DNA of 64,000 bases from Allotamlana fucoidanivorans (GCF_045788535.1 NZ_CP074074.1:434001-498000); one strand, 5' to 3'; shown: positions 46,184 to 55,030, numbered from the stretch's first letter. The notes: generated by a model not told the origin, from the letters alone. Numbers and translations: made by a program.

Positions 46184-46222
46184 ATATCAAAATCTTATAT
46201 TTCGTTAATAACTTTTTGATAT
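46184..46222 (+). terminator. possible terminator after nucleoside transporter
   Basis: 9-bp arms ATATCAAAA/TTTTGATAT with a 21-base loop; no long T-run. Weak candidate in the 181-base gap before thyA, which otherwise shows nothing clear. Confidence 0.35.
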
Positions 46223-46339
46223 TTACTTGTTATGACCCTCTTATAATCATATCGTTTTTCTCTAAATTCGTTTCCGAAAAAATATAGATATTATAATCTA
46301 GTTACCACTACTTAAGAGCTTAAAACCACAGAAAAGACT

Positions 46340-47164
46340 ATGAAACAATATCACGACTTAGTAAATCATGTTTTAAATCATGGTAATGAAAAAGAAGACC
46401 GCACAGGTACTGGAACAAAGAGTGTTTTTGGCTATCAAATGCGTTTTGACTTAAGCGAAGGATTTCCTATGGTAACTACCAAAAAACTGCATTTAAAATC
46501 TATCATACATGAATTACTTTGGTTTTTGAAAGGTGATACCAATATTAAATACCTTACCGAAAACGGTGTGCGTATCTGGAATGAATGGGCTGATGACAAT
46601 GGTGACTTAGGCCCTGTTTATGGGCACCAATGGCGTAATTGGAATAGTGATGAGATTGATCAAATAAAGGACGTTATAGACACACTGAAACACAATCCTG
46701 ACAGCAGGAGAATGTTGGTTTCTGCATGGAACCCATCTGTGCTTCCTGATACCTCAAAAAGTTTTAGTGAAAATGTAGCCAATGGTAAAGCCGCACTACC
46801 GCCATGCCATGCCTTTTTCCAATTTTATGTTGCTAATGGTAAACTATCCTGCCAACTGTACCAACGCAGTGCAGACATCTTTTTAGGAGTACCATTCAAC
46901 ATTGCTTCTTATGCTTTATTCACCATGATGATGGCTCAAGTTTGCGGATATGAAGCAGGAGAATTCATTCATACATTTGGTGATGCTCACATTTACAGTA
47001 ACCACTATGAACAGTTAGAACTTCAGCTATCAAGAGATATTAGACCCTTACCAAAAATGATTTTAAACCCAAAGGTAAACGATATTTTTGACTTTACATT
47101 TGATGATTTTACGCTAGTAGATTACAATCCGCATCCACACATCAAAGGGGTTGTTGCAGTTTGA
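46340..47164 (+). CDS. thyA: thymidylate synthase
   Basis: 274 residues, full length. RTGTGTKSVFGYQMRFDLSEGFPMVTTKK, HELLWFLKGDTNIKYL, GPVYGHQWRNW, the nucleophile C156 in LPPCHAFFQFYV, QRSADIFLGVPFNIASYA and the final DYNPHPHIKG are all present. It makes dTMP from dUMP using methylene-tetrahydrofolate, producing dihydrofolate that the DHFR fusion encoded 850 bases downstream can recycle. Cytoplasmic. Confidence 0.97.
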   Translation: MKQYHDLVNHVLNHGNEKEDRTGTGTKSVFGYQMRFDLSEGFPMVTTKKLHLKSIIHELLWFLKGDTNIKYLTENGVRIWNEWADDNGDLGPVYGHQWRNWNSDEIDQIKDVIDTLKHNPDSRRMLVSAWNPSVLPDTSKSFSENVANGKAALPPCHAFFQFYVANGKLSCQLYQRSADIFLGVPFNIASYALFTMMMAQVCGYEAGEFIHTFGDAHIYSNHYEQLELQLSRDIRPLPKMILNPKVNDIFDFTFDDFTLVDYNPHPHIKGVVAV

Positions 47165-47305
47165 TACCTAGCTAAAAAACGTTGTTGTCTTTTAATCTTA
47201 GTCTACAACACCATAAGGTTGCACACATACATAAAGCCAAATAACTTCTTGTGAGCCAATATTTCTACTTTCACATAGAAGCCCAAGAGAAGAAACGAGC
47301 TACAC

Positions 47306-47437
47306 AATATATCTCGTCTATTTTTCAAATTTCATATAAATGAAGTAAAAGAAATTTGTTTCCTAGCAGAAAACGTCCTTTTACTTCATTTTATATATGA
47401 TCGAGATATATTATAAATTTATAACGCTGTTTTCTGC
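47306..47437. repeat. nested inverted repeats between thyA and CBM48 gene
   Basis: Three arm pairs are present: AATATATCTCG/CGAGATATATT (47306-47316, 47402-47412), an 18-base arm from 47334 with its partner at 47378-47396 (one extra T), and GCAGAAAAC/GTTTTCTGC (47366-47374, 47429-47437). An alternative stem CAAATTTC/GAAATTTG (47326-47333, 47351-47358) competes with the central one. It lies between convergent genes and touches the CBM48 stop codon; it may end both transcripts. Confidence 0.55.
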
Positions 47438-47707
47438 GCCTGCAAATTCATTCCAAGCATAAGCATCAGCAGCATCATCGTTTACATAAACACCGTCAAC
47501 TAAATATTTAAATTCGTAAGAAGCGCCAGTTTCTAAATCAATAGTCCCTTTAAACGTTCCGTTCTTTAACTTCTTCAAAACTGCCTTTTTTTCATTCCAG
47601 TCATTGAAAGACCCTACCACAGATACTTTTTTTGCATCTTCAGCAGGTAACGCAAAAGTTACTTTACAAACAGGTTTCGACTTTAAATATTGTTTTTTAA
47701 TCGCCAT
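47411..47707 (-). CDS. small CBM48 (AMPK-type glycogen-binding) protein
   Basis: 98 residues forming little more than one CBM48/isoamylase-N early-set domain: VCKVTFALPAEDAKKVSVVGSFNDWN, then FKGTIDLETGASYEFKYLVDGVYVNDDAADAY. This GxFNxW and YxYKFxVDG pattern is that of glycogen-binding domains. There is no catalytic part or signal peptide, so it is probably a cytoplasmic glycogen- or oligoglucan-binding protein. Stand-alone copies are common in flavobacteria with unknown role. Promoter TAAATTTG at 47739-47746 on the minus strand. Confidence 0.88.
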   Translation of the reverse strand: MAIKKQYLKSKPVCKVTFALPAEDAKKVSVVGSFNDWNEKKAVLKKLKNGTFKGTIDLETGASYEFKYLVDGVYVNDDAADAYAWNEFAGAENSVINL

Positions 47708-47738
47708 AATTTCTAAATTTAATGTGTTGTTCTATGTG

Positions 47739-47746
47739 CAAATTTA
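47739..47746 (-). promoter_or_regulatory. -7 box of CBM48 gene
   Basis: Minus-strand TAAATTTG is an exact TAnnTTTG element 31 bases upstream of the ATG; a TTTTG lies 16 bases further upstream. Confidence 0.55.
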
Positions 47747-47912
47747 TAAACATTTTTTAACCCAAAAGGCTATAAGTGGCTTTCAATTAAAGAATTATCA
47801 ATTTGTTAACTTCAGATTAAAAAAAATTATAGTACTAAAAAAAAACAGCTTAAAATTTATTAGATTAGCAATAAAATTCAAAGGGTTTTAAACTGATTTT
47901 CAGCAGGTTTTA

Positions 47913-47930
47913 TTCGAAATCGATTTCGAA
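47913..47930. promoter_or_regulatory. perfect 18-bp palindrome upstream of DHFR fusion gene
   Basis: The half-site TTCGAAATC is followed by its exact complement, 54 bases before the TAACTTTA box. Possible operator. Confidence 0.35.
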
Positions 47931-48010
47931 AATCCCATTTTCTCAACTATTTTATCAAATGCTATCAAGTCAATAAAAAAATTTAACTTTACAGTCTTTA
48001 TAAATTGGCT

Positions 48011-48931
48011 ATGTTCGGAAAAAGAAAACACACCCCTCAAATAGATAAAGATCAGTTAGAAATTCTTGAAAATGCACAACGACGCGTAAAACAAAAAAAA
48101 AGATTATACCTCCATTTTGTTCTTTTTTTAATTGGAAGTGTATTCCTAATTATAGCCAACACCTTTTTGGGCATTGGTAAAGACATCACATTTTTTGGTA
48201 AAGAGTGGTTTGTATTTGCTATTATAATTTGGTTCTTCTTGTTAATCTATCATGTTTTCAACGTTTTTGTCACGCATAAATTTATGGGAAAAGCATGGGA
48301 ACAAAAACAACTTGAAAAACTAGTTAGCAAACAACAAGAACGCATTGAAAAGCTTAAAGCGAATTTAGTTCAAGAAGAAACCCTAAAACTAGAGCGTGAA
48401 GACTTAGCAGAAATCCAACCTAAACCAACTAAGAAAAAATCCGAATTAACCATTATTGTTGCTGCCGCAGAAAACAATGCCATAGGCAAAGGCAACCAGC
48501 TTATCTGGCATTTAAGTGATGATTTAAAACGATTTAAAGCCCTAACCAATGCGCATCATATAATTATGGGCAGAAAAACTTTTGAAAGTTTTCCTAAGCC
48601 ACTTCCTAATAGAACACACGTTGTTATAACAAGACAAGCAGATTATAAAGTTCCCGATGGTGTTATTGTAGTTAATAATTTAGAAGATGCCATTGATGCT
48701 AGCCGAAATGATGTACAACCTTTTATAATTGGTGGCGGACAAATTTATGAGCAAGCACTAAACCTAGCTGATAAAATTGAATTAACTAGAGTGCATCATG
48801 ACTTTGAAGCCGATACCTTTTTCCCTGAGATAGACCATAGTATTTGGAAAGAAACGCAAAACACCTTCCATCAAAAAGATGATAATCATGATTTTGAGTT
48901 TTCATTTATAACTTATGAAAGGAAATTGTAA
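48011..48931 (+). CDS. 2TM domain-dihydrofolate reductase fusion
   Basis: 306 residues from the ATG at 48011 (an upstream TTG adds two residues). The N-terminal 2TM domain has helices at ~32-53 and ~66-87 (FVLFLIGSVFLIIANTFLG; FAIIIWFFLLIYHVFNVFV). A charged coiled coil covers ~95-135, then a complete DHFR at ~145-306: SELTIIVAAAENNAIGKGNQLIWHLSDDLKRFK with D171 at the proton-donor position, IIMGRKTFESFPKPLPNR and IIGGGQIYEQAL. The enzyme reduces dihydrofolate to tetrahydrofolate with NADPH; here it would be tethered to the inner membrane on the cytoplasmic side. It lies near thyA and overlaps the next gene by 17 bases. Confidence 0.88.
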   Translation: MFGKRKHTPQIDKDQLEILENAQRRVKQKKRLYLHFVLFLIGSVFLIIANTFLGIGKDITFFGKEWFVFAIIIWFFLLIYHVFNVFVTHKFMGKAWEQKQLEKLVSKQQERIEKLKANLVQEETLKLEREDLAEIQPKPTKKKSELTIIVAAAENNAIGKGNQLIWHLSDDLKRFKALTNAHHIIMGRKTFESFPKPLPNRTHVVITRQADYKVPDGVIVVNNLEDAIDASRNDVQPFIIGGGQIYEQALNLADKIELTRVHHDFEADTFFPEIDHSIWKETQNTFHQKDDNHDFEFSFITYERKL

Positions 48932-50258
48932 AAACACCATACATAAAGTCAACTTTCAGGTTATCATATGGATTTCTGTTGTATTGGCTACACTGCCTTC
49001 CTGCAAATCGCAACAATGTACAGATGGTCATGCACAGTGGATAGATCTCAATGAAGACGAAAACTATACAGCCAGACATGAATGTTCTTTTGTACAAGCT
49101 GGAAATGAATTCATTATGTTTGGTGGCAGAGAATCCGCTAAAAAACTAGATATATACAATTTTAACGAAAATACTTGGCGTGCTGCAAGAAATCAAGCAC
49201 CAAAAGAGTTTAACCACTTTCAAGCCACCTTTTACAAAGGCTTTGTTTGGGTCATTGGAGCATTTAAAACCAATAATTTTCCAAGGGAATTACCCGAAGA
49301 TCATGTGTGGTTATACCATCCTGTGACAGACACATGGATTCCAGGCCCTAAAATACCTAAAAACCGACGTCGTGGTGGCGCTGGTCTGGCTGTTTACAAC
49401 AATAAATTTTACTTAATTGGTGGTAATACCATAGGGCATGATGGCGGTTATGTAAATTGGTTTGATGAATATGACCCTGCAAAGAACACCTGGAAAATTT
49501 TGGAAGATGCGTCTCAGGCTCGAGATCATTTTAGTGCTGCCATTATTGACAACACCCTTTATGCTGTTGCGGGCAGACATTCTGGTGGTGAAGGTGGTGT
49601 TTTTGCCCCTTTAATAAAAGTTGTTGATACTTATAATTTTGACACGAAACAGTGGTCTACCTTACAACACCCCTTGCCAACACCAAGAGCAGCGCCTGGC
49701 GTTGCCGTTTTTCAAAATGAATTATTCGTTATGGGTGGAGAAGGTGAAGCAAAAGGGCCTGCCTACAACATTGTAGAAGCATACAATCCTAAAACAAAAA
49801 AATGGACTAAAAAACCTGCCATGCACTATGCTAGGCATGGCACACAAGCTATTCAATCTGGTAAAGGCATATATATTGCCGCTGGCTCCCCTAATAGAGG
49901 CGGCGGAAGACAACATAACATGGAAGTGTATCATGAAGATTCGGCAGAAGGATCTCCTATTACAGCTTCTCATATTGAAGCGCCAAAATCTATTTCAATC
50001 CCAAGGAACGCTTCAAAGACTATAACCATAAAAAATACAGGGGGCAACAGCGCTTCTTTTATCACTAGTGTCAGCATTACTGGAGAACATAGAAAGCATT
50101 TTAAATTGCTTAGTCTGCATGATTTTACTTTAGTTGATGCTGAGGCAAGCATTAAAATTGAAGTAGCAAATACAGGTCATTCTTTTGGAGTCACTTCAAA
50201 ATTAAAAATTATGTATAACGGTATTTCAGAATCTGAGATTAAAATAGTTTGTGAATAA
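48915..50258 (+). CDS. Kelch-repeat lipoprotein
   Basis: 447 residues. The N-terminal export region ends in LPSCKSQQC, a lipobox-like site at about residue 30. Five to six Kelch blades follow (HECSFVQAGNEFIMFGGRE, GGAGLAVYNNKFYLIGGNT, HFSAAIIDNTLYAVAGRHSGG, APGVAVFQNELFVMGGEGE), making a beta-propeller to ~340. A C-terminal Ig-like ASPM/SPD-2/HYDIN-type domain covers ~350-447. No catalytic residues of galactose-oxidase type are seen. Probably exposed in the cell envelope for binding. It begins inside the last codons of the DHFR fusion, an unusual pairing. Confidence 0.82.
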   Translation: MKGNCKNTIHKVNFQVIIWISVVLATLPSCKSQQCTDGHAQWIDLNEDENYTARHECSFVQAGNEFIMFGGRESAKKLDIYNFNENTWRAARNQAPKEFNHFQATFYKGFVWVIGAFKTNNFPRELPEDHVWLYHPVTDTWIPGPKIPKNRRRGGAGLAVYNNKFYLIGGNTIGHDGGYVNWFDEYDPAKNTWKILEDASQARDHFSAAIIDNTLYAVAGRHSGGEGGVFAPLIKVVDTYNFDTKQWSTLQHPLPTPRAAPGVAVFQNELFVMGGEGEAKGPAYNIVEAYNPKTKKWTKKPAMHYARHGTQAIQSGKGIYIAAGSPNRGGGRQHNMEVYHEDSAEGSPITASHIEAPKSISIPRNASKTITIKNTGGNSASFITSVSITGEHRKHFKLLSLHDFTLVDAEASIKIEVANTGHSFGVTSKLKIMYNGISESEIKIVCE

Positions 50259-50287
50259 TTACTTAACCTTACATTATAATTGATTGA

Positions 50288-50887
50288 ATGCAAGGACTAA
50301 TTAAAGCCCATACTGTCGATAAATATTTACATCCCGTTCGTTTACAAATTTTAGAACTTATTGAACCCAATACAACAGTTGTAGAGCTTGGGTGCGGAAA
50401 CGGAGATTTACTTTTTAAACTTTCAAACAAAATAAAGGCTGGAATTGGTATTGACAAATCTGAACAACTCATAAAATACGCCTCGAATCAAATTAAAAAA
50501 AAGCAGATTAAAAACCTGGAATTTAGAGCATTTGACATATTACAAAACGCATGTTTAAATTCTAAGACAGACTATACAATAGCCTGTCTTGTTTTTCATA
50601 TACTTCCTAGAAAAGAAGCCATTGTTTTGCTTAAAAAAATGATAGCTACATCAAAAACAACAATTATTTGTGGGTTTAGCAAACCTGAAAACCTAAAACA
50701 AAAAACCTTTCTTTGGTTTGATCAAAGATTTACAAGTCACTATTCTCATTTTTGCAACTTTATGGAGAATGGATTTACAGAAGGACTCTTACATCCTATT
50801 GAAAACATAAAATATCAAAAGATTGACACGTTTGACCCTGTTATTAAGATTTATAAAATAACCCAACGTCAACCAAATTCTAAATAG
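50288..50887 (+). CDS. class I SAM-dependent methyltransferase
   Basis: 199 residues. The Rossmann-type SAM site VVELGCGNGDLLFKLSNKIKAGIGIDKSEQLIKYA holds motif I with the acidic end of strand 2; FRAFDILQNA and YTIACLVFHILPR follow as motifs II and III. The C-terminal part does not point to a substrate. Cytoplasmic. It starts 29 bases after the Kelch gene and converges on the next gene with an 18-base gap. No function beyond methyl transfer can be stated. Confidence 0.82.
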   Translation: MQGLIKAHTVDKYLHPVRLQILELIEPNTTVVELGCGNGDLLFKLSNKIKAGIGIDKSEQLIKYASNQIKKKQIKNLEFRAFDILQNACLNSKTDYTIACLVFHILPRKEAIVLLKKMIATSKTTIICGFSKPENLKQKTFLWFDQRFTSHYSHFCNFMENGFTEGLLHPIENIKYQKIDTFDPVIKIYKITQRQPNSK

Positions 50888-50905
50888 ACCTGTTACTAGA
50901 CCTAT

Positions 50906-51823
50906 TTACTCCTTAAATTTAATCCTATAAACCAATTCAAGTTTAGCAAACATACTGCCATTTATTTTTGAGTTTAGTTGACGGCGCTGGTCTCCAAAAT
51001 TAAAATCTATTAAACCAAAATCAATTTTACTACCATAGCTATAAACTTCATAGTTATCACTGGCATACCCTAATTTTAGTCGCATTAACGTATTTCTAAA
51101 TAATCTATTCAACTGTCCATAGCCTGCAAATTCAAGAGAATTTAATTGCACATATTGATTGACTTTATCCTTCTCAAGATTAAAACTTCGTCCAATACCA
51201 AAATAACTAAATCCTAAAGCAAACTTACCCAGTGCGTAATTGATATCAGCTGAAATAGGCAAATACATATCCATCTCAAACCTTTTATTTTTACTCAAAG
51301 CATACCACCCTAAAATAGGTGTTGTATAAAACCCAAAAGCTTCCGATGAACTATACAATCCAAATCTGTATGATATATTCTTATGCTTTTGATAGGTAAA
51401 AACGCAATAGCCACCCAAAAACATATCATTACTGGATATATTATGATAATCTGAAGCTACTTTAGGTAAAAAAACTAAAGCCATCTCCCAAAAATCAGAC
51501 AACGTCACATTGACACCCAACTTGAGTGTTGTACTATACAAATTAGTAAATGGTGTAGACTCCCCTCCTATTGAAGGAAATAATTGCACCCTATTTTGAT
51601 TAAAAATAGCGCCTGTTATTAGGGCATAATTTTTATTTAATACTATGGGCAAGGTGAGATTAGCATTAAAAGAAGTTACATGGGTACTTTGGTCAAAATC
51701 TTCAAAATTGTTTTTAAAACTTCTGCTATAATCTATTTTTAATACATCAACATATTGCTGCGCAATACACAAATAGGGAGACCAAATAAAAAGGAATACA
51801 CATATTTTAACACAACGACTCAT
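50906..51823 (-). CDS. DUF6268-like outer membrane protein
   Basis: 305 residues with a signal peptide to ~21 (YLCIAQQ). The remainder is made of alternating amphipathic strands with many aromatic residues (NFEDFDQSTHVTSFNANLTLPIVLNKNYALITG, YGSKIDFGLIDFNFG) and ends KLELVYRIKFKE, as expected for a beta-barrel of the outer membrane. It resembles the DUF6268 group by its opening YVDVLKIDYS and the closing barrel pattern, though this is recalled and not checked. Function unknown. Divergent from the FAD-protein gene. Confidence 0.65.
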   Translation of the reverse strand: MSRCVKICVFLFIWSPYLCIAQQYVDVLKIDYSRSFKNNFEDFDQSTHVTSFNANLTLPIVLNKNYALITGAIFNQNRVQLFPSIGGESTPFTNLYSTTLKLGVNVTLSDFWEMALVFLPKVASDYHNISSNDMFLGGYCVFTYQKHKNISYRFGLYSSSEAFGFYTTPILGWYALSKNKRFEMDMYLPISADINYALGKFALGFSYFGIGRSFNLEKDKVNQYVQLNSLEFAGYGQLNRLFRNTLMRLKLGYASDNYEVYSYGSKIDFGLIDFNFGDQRRQLNSKINGSMFAKLELVYRIKFKE

Positions 51824-51943
51824 ATCAAGTAAGTTACAGATTTATTCAATACAAATCGGCATAAAAAAAACAAAGAACCCAAAGTGGTATATCTATTTTC
51901 ATTCAGGACCATTCGTTTTGGTATCCCATATTACAAATTTCCT

Positions 51944-51951
51944 TAGCTTTG
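51944..51951 (+). promoter_or_regulatory. -7 box of FAD-dependent oxidoreductase gene (possible leaderless start)
   Basis: TAGCTTTG matches TAnnTTTG exactly and ends only 4 bases before the ATG at 51956, so transcription would begin at or next to the start codon. A TTTTG lies 23 bases upstream. Confidence 0.55.
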
Positions 51952-51955
51952 CCAC

Positions 51956-53512
51956 ATGGTAAAAGAGATTCAACTTCGTGTATCACTTAAAGAAGCAGAA
52001 CAGAGTGATATTCTACTTTTAAAATCGTCTTTAAAATTAGACATTGACAGAAGCGAAATTCAGGGTATAAAAATCTTGAGAAAGTCAATTGATGCCCGAA
52101 AACCCAAAATCATCTTTAATTACAAAGTTGCTGTTTTTATAAATGAACCCAAACCAAGTTCTTCGGAATATCAATTTGACTACAAAGATGTCTCCAAAGC
52201 AAAACCTATTCATATCATTGGCTTTGGTCCTGCCGGCATGTATGCCGCCTTGCGTTGTATTGAACTAGGATTTAAACCTATTGTTTTAGAGCGCGGTAAA
52301 AATGTAAAAGATAGAAGACGTGATTTACGCGCCATAAACCAGAACCATTTTGTTAATGAAGATTCAAATTATTGCTTTGGCGAAGGCGGAGCGGGAACTT
52401 ACAGTGATGGTAAATTATACACAAGAAGTTTAAAGCGTGGTGATGTACGACGTATTTTTGAAAATCTTGTGTACCATGGAGCCACGGATCAAATTTTGGT
52501 AGATGCCCACCCCCATATTGGCACAAATAAATTACCTAAAGTAGTTCAAAATATCAGAGAAACTATATTAAAATATGGTGGTGAAGTGCATTTTGAAACA
52601 CGTGTTACCGATTTTATCATCAAAAACAACTCTATTTCGGCTATTCAACTTCAAAATGGAGAAGAACTAGCGGTACATAAAGTCATTTTAGCTACGGGCC
52701 ATTCGGCAAGAGATATTTTTTACTTACTACATGAGAAAGAAATTGCCCTTGAGGCAAAGTCATTTGCCATGGGTGTTCGTGTTGAACATCCGCAGCACAT
52801 TATTGATTCCATTCAATACCATTGTTCTGGTTCTAGACATGAAATGTTACCTGCAGCTTCCTACAGTTTAGTGCAGCAAGTTAATAACCGAGGTGTTTAT
52901 TCCTTTTGTATGTGCCCTGGCGGATTCATAGTTCCAGCGGCTACGGCTAATGGTGAGGTTGTTGTAAATGGTATGTCGCCTTCAAAACGCAATAATTTAT
53001 ATGCCAATTCAGGCATTGTTGTTGAAATTAACGTAGATTCTGATTTACCTAAATATGAAAAGTTTGGTGTGCTAAAAGGTCTCGAATATCAAAAAAACTT
53101 AGAACGCTTAGCTTTTACCGCAGGAGGAAGACGTCAAACCGCACCTGCACAAAGACTTACAGATTTTGTTGAAGGTAAGTTTTCTAATGACCTAAACCCA
53201 ACCTCTTATCAACCAGGATTAAAATCAGCACCATTACATTCTTTATTACCAAAATTTATTGGTAGTAGGTTGAAAAAAGGTTTTGATGCTTTTGGAAAAA
53301 AAATGACAGGCTATTATACCTCTGAGGCCAATATTGTTGGTGTTGAATCTAGAACCTCATCACCTGTGTCTATTCCCAGAACCGAAAAATTGGCGCACCC
53401 TCAAATTTTAAACTTATACCCTTGTGGTGAAGGTGGTGGTTATGCTGGAGGTATTGTATCGGCCGCCATGGACGGAGAACGCTGTGCTGAGGCGGCAATT
53501 GCAGACATGTAA
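51956..53512 (+). CDS. FAD-dependent oxidoreductase, COG2509 type
   Basis: 518 residues. An N-terminal ~75-residue domain (VKEIQLRVSLKEAEQSD, ILRKSIDARKPKI) precedes the FAD-binding Rossmann motif IIGFGPAGMYAAL at ~87-98 with LERGK at the second strand. Further marks are CFGEGGAGTYSDGKLYTR, ILATGHSARDIFYLL, a mid-protein CMCPGGFIVPA and the C-terminal YPCGEGGGYAGGIVSAAMDGE. This set is that of the uncharacterised NAD(FAD)-utilising dehydrogenases (COG2509). Cytoplasmic. The substrate is unknown; it is not part of an evident pathway here. Confidence 0.85.
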   Translation: MVKEIQLRVSLKEAEQSDILLLKSSLKLDIDRSEIQGIKILRKSIDARKPKIIFNYKVAVFINEPKPSSSEYQFDYKDVSKAKPIHIIGFGPAGMYAALRCIELGFKPIVLERGKNVKDRRRDLRAINQNHFVNEDSNYCFGEGGAGTYSDGKLYTRSLKRGDVRRIFENLVYHGATDQILVDAHPHIGTNKLPKVVQNIRETILKYGGEVHFETRVTDFIIKNNSISAIQLQNGEELAVHKVILATGHSARDIFYLLHEKEIALEAKSFAMGVRVEHPQHIIDSIQYHCSGSRHEMLPAASYSLVQQVNNRGVYSFCMCPGGFIVPAATANGEVVVNGMSPSKRNNLYANSGIVVEINVDSDLPKYEKFGVLKGLEYQKNLERLAFTAGGRRQTAPAQRLTDFVEGKFSNDLNPTSYQPGLKSAPLHSLLPKFIGSRLKKGFDAFGKKMTGYYTSEANIVGVESRTSSPVSIPRTEKLAHPQILNLYPCGEGGGYAGGIVSAAMDGERCAEAAIADM

Positions 53513-53620
53513 AACCTATCCTGTTTTAAGCGTAAACGTTGGTTTTTATGGTTTATAAAGTCAAATCAAACATTATTCCTATAAAATAGCTATTTTTGCT
53601 GCTCTAAAAAAAGAAATAAA

Positions 53621-54514
53621 ATGAACGCATATATTTTTCCAGGTCAAGGTGCTCAATTTTCAGGAATGGGATTAGACCTCTATGAAAATTCGCCATTAGC
53701 ACAAGAATTATTTGAAAAAGCCAATTCTATTTTAGGCTTTACTATCACAGATATTATGTTTGAAGGATCGGCTGAAGACTTGAAAGAAACCAAAGTAACA
53801 CAACCAGCCATTTTTTTACATTCTGTAATTTTAGCAAAAACTATAGGCGCTAGTTTTAAACCTGACATGGTAGCTGGGCACTCATTAGGAGAATTTTCGG
53901 CGCTTGTTGCAAATGGTGCTTTAACTTTTGAAGACGGCTTAAAACTTGTATCTCAACGCGCTTTAGCCATGCAAAAAGCTTGCGAGTTACAGCCAAGTAC
54001 CATGGCTGCTGTTCTTGGACTGGATGATGATATTGTTGAAAAAGTATGTGCCACTACCCCTGGTGTGGTGGTTGCGGCTAATTACAATTGCCCAGGACAG
54101 TTAGTTATTTCTGGAGAAATTGAAGCCATAAATAAAGCTTGTGAAACACTCAAAGAAGAAGGCGCTAGAAGAGCATTAGTATTACCCGTTGGAGGAGCTT
54201 TCCACTCCCCTTTAATGGAACCTGCCCGCGAAGAGCTAGCAGCTGCTATTGAAAACACGACATTCAGCAAACCAAATTGTCCTATTTACCAAAATGTAAC
54301 GGCTAGTGCTGTTATTGATGAATCTGCAATAAAAGCGAACTTGATTTCGCAATTAACTGCCCCAGTAAAATGGACTCAATCTGTACAACAAATGGTAGCT
54401 GACGGAGCCACCTTATTTACTGAAGTAGGTCCAGGTAAAGTACTACAAGGCTTAGTTAAAAAAATAAACAGAGCTTCTGAAACAGCTTCTGCAACTTTTG
54501 AAGCAAACAGCTAA
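53621..54514 (+). CDS. fabD: malonyl-CoA:ACP transacylase
   Basis: 297 residues, full length. FPGQGAQFSGMG at the start, nucleophile S88 in GHSLGEFSAL, the RALAMQKAC loop with the malonyl-binding Arg, and GGAFHSPLME with the catalytic His. It transfers malonyl from CoA to acyl carrier protein for fatty acid synthesis. Cytoplasmic. Its stop codon overlaps the lspA start by one base (TAATG), so the two are coupled. A TATTTTTG box at 53591-53598 could be its -7 element. Confidence 0.96.
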   Translation: MNAYIFPGQGAQFSGMGLDLYENSPLAQELFEKANSILGFTITDIMFEGSAEDLKETKVTQPAIFLHSVILAKTIGASFKPDMVAGHSLGEFSALVANGALTFEDGLKLVSQRALAMQKACELQPSTMAAVLGLDDDIVEKVCATTPGVVVAANYNCPGQLVISGEIEAINKACETLKEEGARRALVLPVGGAFHSPLMEPAREELAAAIENTTFSKPNCPIYQNVTASAVIDESAIKANLISQLTAPVKWTQSVQQMVADGATLFTEVGPGKVLQGLVKKINRASETASATFEANS

Positions 54515-55026
54515 TGAAGTTTACCAAACGATCCATATACATATATGCTGTTGTTATTTTAACCATTGCTATTGATCAAATATCAAAAGTGATTGTTAGA
54601 GCAAATATTGTTGGCAGAACAGAGACAAATGCGGGAGAACAAATACCTGTAATTGGAGACTACTTTATTCTAATGAATGTTGAAAATACTGGAGCTTTCC
54701 TCGGTATGGGTAGTGATTTAAACCCTACTTTAAGAATTATTTTATTACTTATCCTGCCTATTCTAGTGTTAGGTTTAGTTTTAAGACATATTTTAAAAGA
54801 TAAATCTCTAGACAACTGGTCTTTGTTTGCCTTTTCCAGCATTATAGGAGGAGGTATTGCTAATGTATACGATCGCATTGCTTATGGCTCTGTGACCGAC
54901 TTTTTATTCATTGATTTAGGTGGTGTATTTAAAACAGGTATTTTTAACCTAGCTGATTTATCAGTAACTACAGGCATGATTATTCTGGTATTTACCAGCT
55001 TCAAAAAGAAAAAAACAGAAAATTAA
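54514..55026 (+). CDS. lspA: lipoprotein signal peptidase (signal peptidase II)
   Basis: 170 residues with four hydrophobic helices. The catalytic aspartates sit in the conserved blocks: VENTGAFLGMG precedes the first, then GGGIANVYDRIAYGSVTDFLFID. It removes signal peptides of prolipoproteins in the inner membrane, needed for the many lipoproteins of this window. Overlaps fabD by one base and ends 5 bases before a strong bidirectional terminator. Confidence 0.95.
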   Translation: MKFTKRSIYIYAVVILTIAIDQISKVIVRANIVGRTETNAGEQIPVIGDYFILMNVENTGAFLGMGSDLNPTLRIILLLILPILVLGLVLRHILKDKSLDNWSLFAFSSIIGGGIANVYDRIAYGSVTDFLFIDLGGVFKTGIFNLADLSVTTGMIILVFTSFKKKKTEN

Positions 55027-55030
55027 ACAC

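Larger units (their letters stand above)
47708..48010. other. 303-base divergent region CBM48 / 2TM-DHFR
   Basis: Contains the CBM48 -7 box, a perfect 18-bp palindrome at 47913-47930 (half-site TTCGAAATC) and a TAACTTTA -7-like box at 47984-47991 for the DHFR gene. The remainder is A/T-rich with no gene seen. Confidence 0.6.

Noticed and set aside
47306..47437. Considered as an insertion sequence end
   Set aside because: No transposase fragment and no obvious target-site duplication; kept only as an inverted-repeat structure.
47604..47891. 95-codon plus-strand frame across the CBM48 start
   Set aside because: Runs antisense through the CBM48 gene into an A/T-rich intergenic stretch; low-complexity translation.
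50884..50909. AAATAG/CTATTT inverted repeat between the methyltransferase and DUF6268-like genes
   Set aside because: Only 6-bp arms in an 18-base gap, without a T-run; too weak to call a terminator.
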